Positions 27,114-35,608 are shown, counted from the first letter of the stretch. The stretch is DNA of 64,000 bases from Cupriavidus sp. BIS7 (GCF_000292345.1 NZ_ALOU01000005.1:1-64000), one strand, 5' to 3'. Notes: generated by a model not told the origin, from the letters alone. Made by a program: numbers and translations.

Positions 27114-27974
27114 ATGACGACCCCTACCCTTGAACAGCTGCGCGCGTGGATCGGCCGCTCGGAGACGCGCACCGAAACGCTGGCTGCCGAGCCCGTGCGC
27201 GCGCTGGCCGCGACCTTCGACCTGGACGGCGACGCGCTTATTGGCAAGCCGCTGCCGCCGCTCTGGCACTGGCTCTACTTCCTTCCGCGCGCGCCCCAGC
27301 ACGAACTGGGACAGGACGGCCATCCGGCGCTTGGCGGGTTCCTGCCGCCGGTGCCGCTGCCACGCCGCATGTGGGCCGGCGGCGAGCTGACGTTCACGCG
27401 CGGCCTGCGCGTTGGCGAAACCGTGACAAAGACCTCGACCATCGCCGATGTCCAGTACAAAGCCGGCCGCACCGGTGAACTGTGGTTCGTCACCGTCGAT
27501 CACGTCTTCAGCGTTGCTGGAGAAACCGCGCTGACCGAGCGCCACGACATCGTCTATCGCGCGATGCCCGAGAAGGGCCAGCCGCAGCCGCCACGACCGC
27601 GCGTTGCGTACACGGCGCAGTTCGGCCGCACGCTGCAGGCCGATCCGGTACTGCTATTCCGCTTTTCGGCGCTGACGTTCAATGGCCACCGCATCCACTA
27701 CGATCTCGACTACGTGCGCGACGTGGAGGGCTATCCAGGCCTGATCGTGCACGGCCCGCTACAGGCAATGCTGACGCTGGAACTGCTGCGGCACGAGCGG
27801 CCCGGCGCACGCGTGAAGCGCTTCGGCTTCCGCGGGCTGGCGCCGCTGTTCCATCAGGACACTGTTACCGTCAGCGGCATGGACGACCCCGAAACGCGCG
27901 GCAGGGTCGTTTTGTGGACCGGCGACGGCGATGGTGGCCAGGCGATGTCGGCGTGGGCCGAGGTGGAAGCCTGA
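27114..27974 (+). CDS. FAS1-like/MaoC dehydratase domain protein (HTD2/mesaconyl-CoA hydratase type)
   Basis: A 286-residue double hotdog protein. The N-terminal half resembles the FAS1-like dehydratase domain (LPPLWHWLYFLPRA, residues 48-61) and the C-terminal half carries the MaoC-type active site FNGHRIHYDLDYVRDVEGYP (189-208) followed by LIVHGPLQAML. Relatives include mitochondrial HTD2 and mesaconyl-C4-CoA hydratase of the 3-hydroxypropionate bicycle. It probably hydrates the enoyl-CoA made by the acyl-CoA dehydrogenase. It starts 17 bases after the MmgE/PrpD stop; earlier in-frame codons overlap that gene. It converges with the DUF1996 gene. Confidence 0.88.
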   Translation: MTTPTLEQLRAWIGRSETRTETLAAEPVRALAATFDLDGDALIGKPLPPLWHWLYFLPRAPQHELGQDGHPALGGFLPPVPLPRRMWAGGELTFTRGLRVGETVTKTSTIADVQYKAGRTGELWFVTVDHVFSVAGETALTERHDIVYRAMPEKGQPQPPRPRVAYTAQFGRTLQADPVLLFRFSALTFNGHRIHYDLDYVRDVEGYPGLIVHGPLQAMLTLELLRHERPGARVKRFGFRGLAPLFHQDTVTVSGMDDPETRGRVVLWTGDGDGGQAMSAWAEVEA

Positions 27975-28011
27975 CTCGCCACGCCGCCGGCATGCACTTC
28001 CCATCTGCCGC

Positions 28012-29421
28012 TCAGGTCGGCAGCGGATTCACGGCGATCATGTACAGCACGGGCCTGTTGACGCTTTCCTTGCTGCCGAACTGGAAGAGCCGGCCGTCAC
28101 CCGTGCCTCGCACGCAGAAGGCCACCGTGTCCTTGCCGGCGGCAATCGCCTGATTGATCGCATCGGTCACCGTGAAGGTGCGGTACTGCACCTGGTTGTT
28201 CAGATAGAGCGTCGATTCCGTGCCCTGACAGGCCGGGGCGTTGGTGCCATTGATCGTCTGCTCCGACCAGTCAGTGGACACGCTGAACGCTCCGATGTTG
28301 ACGGCGGCGGTATCGGTCATATTGCCCCCATCGACCAGCAGCATATAGCGCGGTGTGAATTCCGGAGGCAGCGTCACGGCCCCCTGCGGGATCTTGAACT
28401 TGACGTAGAAGACCGACTCCGGCGTGGACCCGCTCGACCGCTGTGCGTTGAGCGTCTTCGCCGTGCCGTAGTTGGCGGTGCTGCCCACCACCACCGTGGC
28501 ATCGTCCGATGGCTCGCTGTACGAATACGGAAGCTCGCGGTTGCACACGCGCCCCTTGTTCATGCAGTAGGTGGCCATGTATTGCGCGGCCTGGGGCCGC
28601 CAGCCCATGAAGAAGTCCCCGTGCGCCGTGTAGAGCGATCCCCATAGCTGCTTGACCACGTTGCCTTGCGCATCGAGCTGCGGGTCCAGCGAAAGCTGCA
28701 CGTTGGTCAGGTCCGATATCTGGCCGAGGTTGTAGGCAATGTTCATGTTCACCTCTGGCAGATGCACCGGATATCCCGAAGGACATTTGCCATTGCTATC
28801 CGGATAGGCCATGTTGTCGTGGCCCCCCATCACCGGCGAGAGGTTGACACCGTCCCAGCAGGTCGGGAAGTTCATGCCGATATTGAGCTGGGTACCGGTT
28901 GCGGGGTCCGGCACGCAGTTGGTGGGGATGGTATTGGTATAGCCGCGCCCGGTGCAAAGGAACGAGATGCGCGGGTTCGGCTGCGTACCGTGGTGGTCGC
29001 CCACCATCATTTTCAGGCCGGCCGGAAGCGCCTGCACGTACACACGCTTTGCGGACGGAACCGCCTGGTTCGTGTAGTACGTCTTCTGATAGCTGGGCCG
29101 CACGATGGTGCCGTCCGGCAACTTCAGCGACGGTGCCCAGTATGCGGTGCCGTCGGCAGCGTTCTCGCAGGTGCTGCCCGACACGGCCTGCAGCGTGTCC
29201 GCCGTGGAGTAGGCGTTGGTAGTGGTGTTGCCAAAGAAGTCGTGCTGCATGGCTATCCCGGGCTTGCCCGGATACACGATTGCGTCGTCCGGCAGGGTAT
29301 GGGAATAGTTGCAGACGATATCGAAGCTGCCGTCCGTCAGTTTCGGGGTCTGCGCTGCCGCCGCTGCCGCCAGCAACAGGCCGCACAGCACGGTACAGGC
29401 GTGAATCCACAGCGTCTTCAT
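28012..29421 (-). CDS. Secreted DUF1996 domain protein
   Basis: A 469-residue exported protein with a classical signal peptide (MKTLWIHACTVLCGLLLAAA, cleavage near AAAAQ). The body has the DUF1996 pattern: DDAIVYPGKPGIAMQHDFFG, WAPSLKLPDG, NFPTCWDGVNLS, and GKCPSGYPVHLPEVNMNIAY. The domain is best known in fungi and actinobacteria, often in extracellular proteins; no activity is established. There are ten cysteines, consistent with disulfides outside the cytoplasm. After the domain is a C-terminal half ending with GTGDGRLFQFGSKE, which looks like a second beta-rich module. It stands apart from its neighbours. Confidence 0.88.
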   Translation of the reverse strand: MKTLWIHACTVLCGLLLAAAAAAQTPKLTDGSFDIVCNYSHTLPDDAIVYPGKPGIAMQHDFFGNTTTNAYSTADTLQAVSGSTCENAADGTAYWAPSLKLPDGTIVRPSYQKTYYTNQAVPSAKRVYVQALPAGLKMMVGDHHGTQPNPRISFLCTGRGYTNTIPTNCVPDPATGTQLNIGMNFPTCWDGVNLSPVMGGHDNMAYPDSNGKCPSGYPVHLPEVNMNIAYNLGQISDLTNVQLSLDPQLDAQGNVVKQLWGSLYTAHGDFFMGWRPQAAQYMATYCMNKGRVCNRELPYSYSEPSDDATVVVGSTANYGTAKTLNAQRSSGSTPESVFYVKFKIPQGAVTLPPEFTPRYMLLVDGGNMTDTAAVNIGAFSVSTDWSEQTINGTNAPACQGTESTLYLNNQVQYRTFTVTDAINQAIAAGKDTVAFCVRGTGDGRLFQFGSKESVNRPVLYMIAVNPLPT

Positions 29422-29464
29422 GATGTCACCTCGCTCGGTGTTGTCGATGCGAGCGATGGTGAAC

Positions 29465-29482
29465 GCGCGGCCCCGGCCGCGC
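29465..29482. repeat. GC-only palindrome upstream of the DUF1996 gene
   Basis: GCGCGGCC-CC-GGCCGCGC is a perfect 8-2-8 palindrome 44 bases upstream of the leftward DUF1996 start. It could form a hairpin in the leader of that mRNA or at the end of the upstream operon, but has no T-tract. Confidence 0.4.
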
Positions 29483-29554
29483 CATGGAACATGGTGGATC
29501 AGCCGAGGCCTCTCAGCGAGGCCCCTCTTGGTGCCTCGTTAGACCGTTAGCGCA

Positions 29555-31126
29555 TCAGATCACCAGTTCGATCAGGAACGGCCCCTTGCGCTGGTTTGCC
29601 ATGCGGAACAGGTCGGCGAACGTTTCCATGTTCTCCGCACGCGCAGCCTCCACGCCCATGCCGTTGGCCATGCTGACCCAGTCCAGATTGGGGTTGCCCA
29701 GATCGAGCATGTCCAGGGCGGTCTTGCCCGGATTCGCGCCGACGCCGGCAAGCTCGCCAAGCAGGATGGCGTACTTGCGGTTGGCAAGCAGCACGATGGT
29801 CACGTCGAGTTTTTCGCGCGCCATGGTCCACAGCGACTGCAGCGTGTACATGCCCGAGCCGTCGGCCTGCAGCGCCACAACGCGGCGATCTGGCGCTGCG
29901 ATTGCCGCGCCCGTGGCCATCGGCAGCCCGGCACCGATGGCACCGCCGGTCAGTTGCAGCCAGTCGTGCGGGGCGGCGTGCACCGTGCCTGGATAGAACG
30001 CGCGGCCAAAGCTCACGCTCTCCTCCACCACCACGGCCTGCTCCGGCAGCAGCGCGGTCAGCGTCTGCGCAACCGCCTCGGATGTCACGGCACCCTTTGC
30101 GGGTTCCGCCGATATCGACATCGACGCCGACGTCAGAGGCGGCAGCGCGGCATTGCGCGCGCCGAGTTCATCGGCCAGGCAAGCCAGTGCCCCGGCAAGA
30201 TCCTCTTCCGGGCGGGCCAGCACATGAATTGCGGCGTCTTCCGGATACGGACGCGGCGACTTGCCTGGATACGCGAAGAACGTCACCGGCGTCGGCGCCC
30301 CAACCAGGATCACGTTGCGAATGCCGGCCAGCTTCTGGCGGGCCGCATCGCCCGAGTACGGTATGCGGTCGATCGCCAGATGACCCCGGCCACGCGTCAC
30401 GCGCGCATTCGACATCGGCGTGATCAGGCGCGCATCGGTGGCCGCGGCAATGCGGTGCGCGTCGGCCAGCGCTTCCGCCCGCAACGCGCTACCGGCCAGC
30501 ACGATCAGCGTGGGCTGGCCGCTGCGCAGGATGCGCGCGGCGTTCTTCACAACATCCGGCGAAACCTTGGGCACTGGCAGCGCAGGCAGCGACCCGGCAA
30601 CCTTGCCGCCCGCGTCCCAGCAGACATCGGACGGCAGGATCAGGCTGGCCACGCCCCCGGGCGCCGATCGGGCAGCCTGCACCGCTGCCGCCGCATCCGC
30701 GCCGACAGACGCGGCATGCGTGGCCGTACGCGTCCACACCGACACGGGGCGGGCCCAGCCTTCGGTATCGGCAGTCAGCGGTGCATCGAACGGACGGTGA
30801 TAGGTGGCCTGATCGCCGATGATGTTGACCACAGGCGTTTGCGCGCGGCGGGCGTTGTGGAGGTTGGCCAGGCCATTGGCAAGGCCCGGCCCGCAATGGA
30901 GCAGCGTGGCGGCCGGCTTGTCCGCCATGCGTGCGTAGCCATCGGCTGCGCCGGTCACCACGCCTTCGAACAGGCCCAGCACGCAGCGCATGCCGGGAAT
31001 CCGGTCCAGTGCGGCCACGAAATGCATCTCGCTGGTGCCCGGGTTGGCGAAGCACGTATCGACGCCGCATGCCAGCAGCGTCTTGACCAGGCTTTCCGCG
31101 CCGTTCATTGAATCTTGAGTCTCCAT
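29555..31126 (-). CDS. Thiamine-diphosphate enzyme, acetolactate synthase/benzoylformate decarboxylase-like
   Basis: A 523-residue ThDP-dependent enzyme. The N-terminal pyrimidine-binding domain has the catalytic glutamate in LGLFEGVVTGAADGYAR (E54), the central domain is a Rossmann fold, and the C-terminal domain has the ThDP/Mg motif beginning QADGSGMYTLQS with ANRKY about 26 residues on. The length fits benzoylformate decarboxylase (about 528) better than acetolactate synthase (about 570), but such proteins are often annotated as the latter. It likely decarboxylates a 2-oxo acid; the substrate is not determined. It lies 27 bases after the GntR gene and is surely regulated by it. Confidence 0.88.
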   Translation of the reverse strand: METQDSMNGAESLVKTLLACGVDTCFANPGTSEMHFVAALDRIPGMRCVLGLFEGVVTGAADGYARMADKPAATLLHCGPGLANGLANLHNARRAQTPVVNIIGDQATYHRPFDAPLTADTEGWARPVSVWTRTATHAASVGADAAAAVQAARSAPGGVASLILPSDVCWDAGGKVAGSLPALPVPKVSPDVVKNAARILRSGQPTLIVLAGSALRAEALADAHRIAAATDARLITPMSNARVTRGRGHLAIDRIPYSGDAARQKLAGIRNVILVGAPTPVTFFAYPGKSPRPYPEDAAIHVLARPEEDLAGALACLADELGARNAALPPLTSASMSISAEPAKGAVTSEAVAQTLTALLPEQAVVVEESVSFGRAFYPGTVHAAPHDWLQLTGGAIGAGLPMATGAAIAAPDRRVVALQADGSGMYTLQSLWTMAREKLDVTIVLLANRKYAILLGELAGVGANPGKTALDMLDLGNPNLDWVSMANGMGVEAARAENMETFADLFRMANQRKGPFLIELVI

Positions 31127-31153
31127 TGCAGGTTCCGTACTTGTTATGTGTTG

Positions 31154-31924
31154 TCAGGAATGGGGGGCGAGCAGATCGAAATCCAGGCAGACGTACTCCG
31201 TCGGGAACTCGATCCGCGCGTAATAGACGATGACGCCGTCGACACAGGCAAAGCGCCGCAGTTCTGCCACCGGGGCACCCACGGGCAGTTCGAGCGCGCC
31301 AGCCGAATCGGCGCCGGCCGGGACGATGGACAACCGCTGGCGCGCGGCGTTGACCTCCAGGCCCGGAAAGCGGTCGAGCACGGGCACGGAGGCGCCGTGG
31401 CGGAATGCCTCCGGATCGCGCTCGAACACCTCGGCCGCGATATAGACCTCGCCCACCGCGAACGGCCGTCCGTCCATGCGGTGCGCGCGGCGCAGGAAGT
31501 GATAGGCATCGGCGCGGCGGCCATCGCAGGGCATGCCCAGATCGTCGGGCAGGGAAACATCGGCGGTGGACTCGACCATCGCCTCGGTGGAAAGCTGGTC
31601 TCCCACCACAACGGCCTGGTCCCAGCTGACGGGTAGCGAAAGCTGGCGCCGCTCGCGGCCAGCCGCCTTGACGAACGTTCCGCGCCCGCGCGAGCGCGCG
31701 ACGAGCCCTTCGGCGTCCAGGCGCGAGATCGCATGGTGCATCGTCATGCGTGCAACGCCGTACTGGCGGCACAGCGCATCAAGGGAGGGGATTTGTTCGC
31801 CCGGCCGCCACGCGCCGCTTTCAATCTGGCGGCGAAATATCGTGGCGAGCTGCAGATAGACGGGCTCGCGGCTGCGTGAGAGGAGATCGTGGGCGTCCGG
31901 CATGCGAAGGGCGTCGGCAACCAT
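31154..31924 (-). CDS. GntR family transcriptional regulator with UTRA domain (HutC type)
   Basis: A 256-residue regulator. Residues about 19-85 form the GntR winged helix (EPVYLQLATIFRRQIESGAW, PSLDALCRQYGVARMTMHH, GLVARSRGRGTFV), and the remainder is a UTRA effector domain (YHFLRRAHRMDGRPFAVGEV). HutC-type regulators bind a metabolite and usually repress. Neither the ATG at 31924 nor the ATG at 31903 has a clear ribosome site; I report the longer. A perfect palindrome lies 36 bases upstream. The ThDP enzyme gene follows in the same direction, so the regulator likely responds to its substrate. Confidence 0.9.
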   Translation of the reverse strand: MVADALRMPDAHDLLSRSREPVYLQLATIFRRQIESGAWRPGEQIPSLDALCRQYGVARMTMHHAISRLDAEGLVARSRGRGTFVKAAGRERRQLSLPVSWDQAVVVGDQLSTEAMVESTADVSLPDDLGMPCDGRRADAYHFLRRAHRMDGRPFAVGEVYIAAEVFERDPEAFRHGASVPVLDRFPGLEVNAARQRLSIVPAGADSAGALELPVGAPVAELRRFACVDGVIVYYARIEFPTEYVCLDFDLLAPHS

Positions 31925-31959
31925 GCCGACGCATCGGGTCGATACCGGACTCTATTAAA

Positions 31960-31977
31960 AGTCTAGCTGGCTAGACT
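31960..31977. promoter_or_regulatory. Perfect 8-2-8 palindrome, candidate GntR operator
   Basis: AGTCTAGC-TG-GCTAGACT lies directly upstream of the gntR-type gene, next to an AT-rich stretch that could be its -10 region on the minus strand. GTCTAGAC-like palindromes are typical of HutC-subfamily operators such as those of NagR/DasR, so it is a good autoregulation site. Confidence 0.55.
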
Positions 31978-32014
31978 ACTAGGGTTTACCGCCCCGTCGT
32001 TCTGCCATGCGGAA

Positions 32015-33040
32015 TCAGGCTGCGGCGGCCGCCTCAACCGGCATCTGCGCGTCGTTACCGGCCACGGTCGCATCGGCCCGGAGCCAGCCGAGCACAATGC
32101 CACGTACCGAGTCCGTCATTGCCTGCTTGCGGCGCCATGCCGATCGCTTCTTCGAAGGGATCTCGGCGATGTCGCGTTGTGGCTGGCAGACGGGCACTTC
32201 GATATTGCCATCCGCCAGCAGCGTGCCGTGATATTCCATCCAGAAACCCTCGTAATCGGCCTGGATTTCGCGTGGCGTGCGGCGTTGACGCCCCACGTGA
32301 TTGGCACGGGACACCGCCACCACGCGCCGGACACCCACCGCTTCGGCAAGCGCGAGCAGCGCCTCCATCACCAGATCCTTGGGACGCAGGCCTTCGCTCG
32401 CCTTGGTGGCCTCCCGTATCAGTTCACGGCTCTGCTCGCCCATCGGCCCCTGCAGGCCGCCGACGAAGATCTCCGCGCCGTGATCCCCACGCCTGAGGTA
32501 GAAGCTCAGTTGTGCCAGGCAAACCCCGGCTTGGGTATCGCTCCAATAGAAAGCAAGCTCCCCTTCCCGCGGATTCGGGCCGGAATCTGCCAGGCGCAGC
32601 ATGTAGCGGCCGTCGGCGGACCACCATTTCAGCCCGCCGGCCAGGTAAATGCGGTCGCACACACAGGCCGGCAGCGCAGCTTCCAGCAGTGTGTAATGGT
32701 CGACCACGAACCGGGCGCGATCGCGAAAACCCATGCCCTGCGCGCCCAGCGGACGGAATGGCTTCTCCAGCATCAACGGCCGCGCGACCACCACGCGTTG
32801 CAGCAGCGGCAACGAACTTGCTGCCTGCAGCCAGGGCAAGGCCGTGCTGGCACGCACGGCCGACAACGTCACCAGCCTGGCACGTCGCGTCAGCCATTTC
32901 CGGCTGCCGGACGGATAGCAGAATGCAGAAACTGACGCCACCGATGTGAGGTAGCGCAGGTAATACGCCGGATAAAGATCGAGAAGCCCCCCCGCGCGGG
33001 CATGGATGAAGCCCTGCAGGTATGACACTGGTTCTTGCAC
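32015..33040 (-). CDS. VirK/YbjX family protein (DUF535)
   Basis: A 341-residue DUF535 protein. The middle and C-terminal parts have the family pattern RDRARFVVDHYTLLEAAL, LYLAGG-like IYLAGGLKWW, LSFYLRRGDHGAEIFVGGLQG and LVMEALLALAEAVGV, ending with an acyltransferase-like segment that contains WRRKQAMTDSVRGIV. VirK and YbjX are linked to virulence and envelope stress in enterobacteria; the biochemical role is not known. No ATG fits well; I chose the GTG at 33040, which follows AAGGGGAGC with nine bases between. The upstream frame is open to 33235. It is transcribed alone. Confidence 0.82.
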   Translation of the reverse strand: MQEPVSYLQGFIHARAGGLLDLYPAYYLRYLTSVASVSAFCYPSGSRKWLTRRARLVTLSAVRASTALPWLQAASSLPLLQRVVVARPLMLEKPFRPLGAQGMGFRDRARFVVDHYTLLEAALPACVCDRIYLAGGLKWWSADGRYMLRLADSGPNPREGELAFYWSDTQAGVCLAQLSFYLRRGDHGAEIFVGGLQGPMGEQSRELIREATKASEGLRPKDLVMEALLALAEAVGVRRVVAVSRANHVGRQRRTPREIQADYEGFWMEYHGTLLADGNIEVPVCQPQRDIAEIPSKKRSAWRRKQAMTDSVRGIVLGWLRADATVAGNDAQMPVEAAAAA

Positions 33041-33195
33041 GACTGACTGCTCCCCTTGTTTGACACCCACCCGCCCTGGCTCAGGCGCGATGTGTGCGAA
33101 TTTCAACCCGGACCACCTGGTGCCTTGCACGCAGGTGGCAAAAACCGGCCCGTCTCTTCTTTCTGAATGTGATGTGGGGAACGCGGGCCTGGCTC

Positions 33196-33225
33196 GTAAT
33201 ATTTCGTAACGCCTTGAAATATTAC
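33196..33225. repeat. Inverted repeat with 10-bp arms and 10-base loop
   Basis: GTAATATTTC (33196-33205) and GAAATATTAC (33216-33225) are exact reverse complements separated by 10 bases. The centre-to-centre distance is two helical turns, as for a dimeric regulator binding on one DNA face. It lies upstream of the leftward DUF535 gene. Confidence 0.65.
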
Positions 33226-33269
33226 CAGTTGACACTGTTACAGAAAATGAACGGAATCCCTAATCTGAG

Positions 33270-33308
33270 GCAGATCCGCGACGCGTTTGCAAATATTTGC
33301 AATCTGCC
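33270..33308. repeat. Palindrome TTGCAAAT/ATTTGCAA within an outer inverted repeat
   Basis: TTGCAAATATTTGCAA (33287-33302) is a perfect 16-bp palindrome. It is embedded between GGCAGAT (33270-33276) and ATCTGCC (33302-33308), which are also mutually inverted, although not on the same axis. Confidence 0.55.
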
Positions 33309-33326
33309 GGGCAGGCGCGCGACATG

Positions 33327-33351
33327 AAAAAAGGCCGGCGTGATGCCGGCC
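33327..33351 (-). terminator. Rho-independent terminator of the gntR (FCD) gene
   Basis: Reading leftward, GGCCGGC-atcac-GCCGGCC is followed by six T. It lies 36 bases after the stop of the gntR-type gene and is the clearest intrinsic terminator in the window. Confidence 0.85.
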
Positions 33352-33387
33352 CAGTTCGTGATCAAAGGGATTTGGATTTGCAGGGAG

Positions 33388-34119
33388 TCAGCGCCGCGTG
33401 ACGCCGGCAGCCCCGGCAGCGCGTGCCGCTGGCTCGGCCAGCGTCTGCTCCACCACGCGCAGCACTTCCTTCGCGGTGTTCTCCGAATGCTGGCGCAGCA
33501 CAGCGGCCAGGCGCGGACGGCCAGGCTCGCGCAGGGCTGCGATGATCGCTTCGTGCTCCTCGTGCGATTCCTGCCAGCGCAGCATGTCCGCATTGGCCGC
33601 GCCGCGGGCGCGATGTACCTTGCTCATCAGCATCGCGTAGATGCTGGCCAGCACGGCGTTATCCGCGCTGTCGATGATGAGCTGGTGGATTTCCTGGTTG
33701 ATGCGGAAGTAGTCGGTGCGGCGCCCTGCAAGGTGCGCGTCGATCATTGCCTGGTGACGGCGCTCGATCTTGGCTATTGCCGTGTCGGTGAGCCGCTGTG
33801 CCGCCAGTTCCCCGGCATGCGCCTCCAGGCCGTGCAGCGTCTCGAAGGTGGCGCGCAGTTCGTCGAGATCGAGCGGCGCCACGCGATAGCCGATGTACTG
33901 CCGATGCAGCACCAGCCCTTCGGCCACCAGCACCTTCAGCGCCTCGCGCAACGGCGTCTTTGACACATCGAACGCTTCGCAGAACGCCTTTTCGTCGATC
34001 CGCACACCGGGAGGCAGCTCGCCCTCCTGAATCATCGTGCGCAACCGCGCCGCGATCTCGGCGGACATGCCAAGTGTGCGGAGTCGGGCGGTTTTGGGGA
34101 GCGCTTGTGTCACTGACAT
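33388..34119 (-). CDS. GntR family transcriptional regulator with FCD domain
   Basis: A 243-residue regulator of the FadR/VanR branch. The winged helix is at residues about 15-80 (PGVRIDEKAFCEAFDVSKTP, LREALKVLVAEGLV), and the C-terminal FCD domain has the all-helical pattern with FETLHGLEAHAGELAAQRLT, EIHQLIIDSA and SHEEHEAIIAAL; His residues there normally bind a metal or metabolite. Upstream in-frame codons exist, but the ATG at 34119 fits the family. It is divergent from the MFS-hydantoinase operon, and a palindrome in that promoter is a plausible target. It ends in a strong terminator. Confidence 0.9.
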   Translation of the reverse strand: MSVTQALPKTARLRTLGMSAEIAARLRTMIQEGELPPGVRIDEKAFCEAFDVSKTPLREALKVLVAEGLVLHRQYIGYRVAPLDLDELRATFETLHGLEAHAGELAAQRLTDTAIAKIERRHQAMIDAHLAGRRTDYFRINQEIHQLIIDSADNAVLASIYAMLMSKVHRARGAANADMLRWQESHEEHEAIIAALREPGRPRLAAVLRQHSENTAKEVLRVVEQTLAEPAARAAGAAGVTRR

Positions 34120-34208
34120 CACCAGGTTGGGGAAATTGCACCGGCAACAGGCTACCACACACCAAATGCGCACATTGACGATCCATATAAATCAGTAACT
34201 TACCGATG

Positions 34209-34237
34209 TTGTAATTACAGATTACGTATCCTATACT
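34209..34237 (+). promoter_or_regulatory. Strong sigma-70 promoter of the hydantoin-type operon with overlapping palindrome
   Basis: TTGTAA (34209-34214) and TATACT (34232-34237) are separated by exactly 17 bases. The palindrome TGTAATTACA (34210-34219) overlaps the -35 element and matches the TNGTNNNNACNA style of FCD-type GntR operators, so the divergent regulator probably blocks this promoter. Confidence 0.65.
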
Positions 34238-34306
34238 CCGGCCAGTTGCGCGACACATTAAACAAAACGCCTCATCGAAGGACTTAAGGACTAGGAGACA
34301 CCAGTC

Positions 34307-35608
34307 ATGCAATCGACAACCCCAGCCGCCGCCTCGCTCGCGGTTCCCCGCAGCAGCGTGCGATGGAAAATCTTCCTGATGATGCTGTGCCTCGTGGCGA
34401 TCAACTACATCGACCGCGCGTCGCTGTCGGTAGCCATGCCGCTGATCGCCAAGGAGTTCGATCTGAGCCCCGCCATGCAGGGTCTGATCCTCAGTTCGTT
34501 CTTCTGGACCTATGCCTTCATGCAGGTGCCGGGCGGCATGCTGGCCGACAAGTACAAGCCGCGCATCGTGATTGCCACCGCCACCGTGTTCTGGGGCGCG
34601 TTCCAGGCATTGGCGGCGGTCTGCACCAACTCCACTGCGCTGCTGCTGACGCGGCTTGGGCTGGGCGCCGCCGAAGCGCCGATCTACCCGGCCGGCGGCA
34701 AGCTCAATGCCATCTGGATGACGAAGAACGAGCGCGGCCGCGGCGCCACGCTGCTGGATGGCGGCGCACCGCTGGGCGCGGCGCTTGGCTCGCTCATCAT
34801 CGCCGGGCTGATCAGCGAACTGGGGTCGTGGCGCATGTCGTTCGTGGTGGCGGGCGTGGGCACGGTGCTCGCCGGCGCCGTGGCGTGGTGGTACATCCGC
34901 AATTCGCCGCGCGAACACCAGGGCGTCAATGAACAGGAAGCGCGTCATATCGAGGACGCGCTGGCCCAGGAGCACAGCGAGGAGCCGGCCAACCTGAGCG
35001 GCCGTTCGCTGGATTTCTTCAAGTACCGCTCGGTCTGGTGCATGGCAATCAGCTGGATGTGCTTCAACGCCGTGTTCTACGGCCTGCTGACCTGGATGCC
35101 CACCTACCTGAGCCGCGCTCGCGGCTTCGACCTGAAGCAGATGGGCGGCGCCAGCTTCACGATCTTCTTCGCCGGCTTTATCGGCGAAATGATTGGCGGC
35201 TGGATTGCAGACAAGTGGAAGGAAGCGGGCGGGCGCCCCAACGTCGTGATGCGCACGCTGTTCGGCATCGCCGCCGTGGTGTCCACGGTATCGATCTTCT
35301 CGGTGGCCTACGTCACCGACCCCGTGGCGGTTGTGGTGCTGCTGTCCTCCACGCTGTTCTTCCTGCGCTGGTGCGGCCTGTTCTGGTCCGTGCCGTCGAT
35401 GCTGGGCACCCGCAACAAGGTGGGTTTCCTCGGCGGCGTGATGAACCTGGGCGGCAATATCGCCGGCATCAGCGTACCGATCATCGTCGGCCTGATCGTC
35501 CAGGCCACCGGTTCCTACTTCCTGGCCCTGATGTTCTTTGCGGTATGCGGCGTCGGCCTGCTGCTGGCATCCACCAACATCGACTACGAGAAGAAGATTC
35601 CGGTCTGA
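34307..35608 (+). CDS. MFS transporter, anion:cation symporter type
   Basis: A 433-residue transporter with about 12 hydrophobic segments. The first helix ends with NYIDRASLSVAMPLI, as in the anion:cation symporter family, and the loop between helices 2 and 3 has GGMLADKYKPR. Family members import organic anions such as glucarate, galactonate or hydroxyphenylacetate. It is the first gene of the hydantoinase operon, follows a strong promoter and has ACTAGGAGACACC before the ATG. Its substrate is probably the cyclic amide or its carbamoyl product handled by the downstream enzymes, which is inference. Confidence 0.92.
   Translation: MQSTTPAAASLAVPRSSVRWKIFLMMLCLVAINYIDRASLSVAMPLIAKEFDLSPAMQGLILSSFFWTYAFMQVPGGMLADKYKPRIVIATATVFWGAFQALAAVCTNSTALLLTRLGLGAAEAPIYPAGGKLNAIWMTKNERGRGATLLDGGAPLGAALGSLIIAGLISELGSWRMSFVVAGVGTVLAGAVAWWYIRNSPREHQGVNEQEARHIEDALAQEHSEEPANLSGRSLDFFKYRSVWCMAISWMCFNAVFYGLLTWMPTYLSRARGFDLKQMGGASFTIFFAGFIGEMIGGWIADKWKEAGGRPNVVMRTLFGIAAVVSTVSIFSVAYVTDPVAVVVLLSSTLFFLRWCGLFWSVPSMLGTRNKVGFLGGVMNLGGNIAGISVPIIVGLIVQATGSYFLALMFFAVCGVGLLLASTNIDYEKKIPV

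Larger units (their letters stand above)
33041..33387. other. Intergenic region with nested inverted repeats between DUF535 and gntR genes
   Basis: No gene is supported. The region contains a 10-10-10 inverted repeat (33196-33225), a 16-bp palindrome inside an outer 7-bp inverted repeat (33270-33308) and the terminator of the gntR gene (33327-33351). The promoter of the DUF535 gene should lie here. The base composition is richer in A+T than the flanks. Confidence 0.65.
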
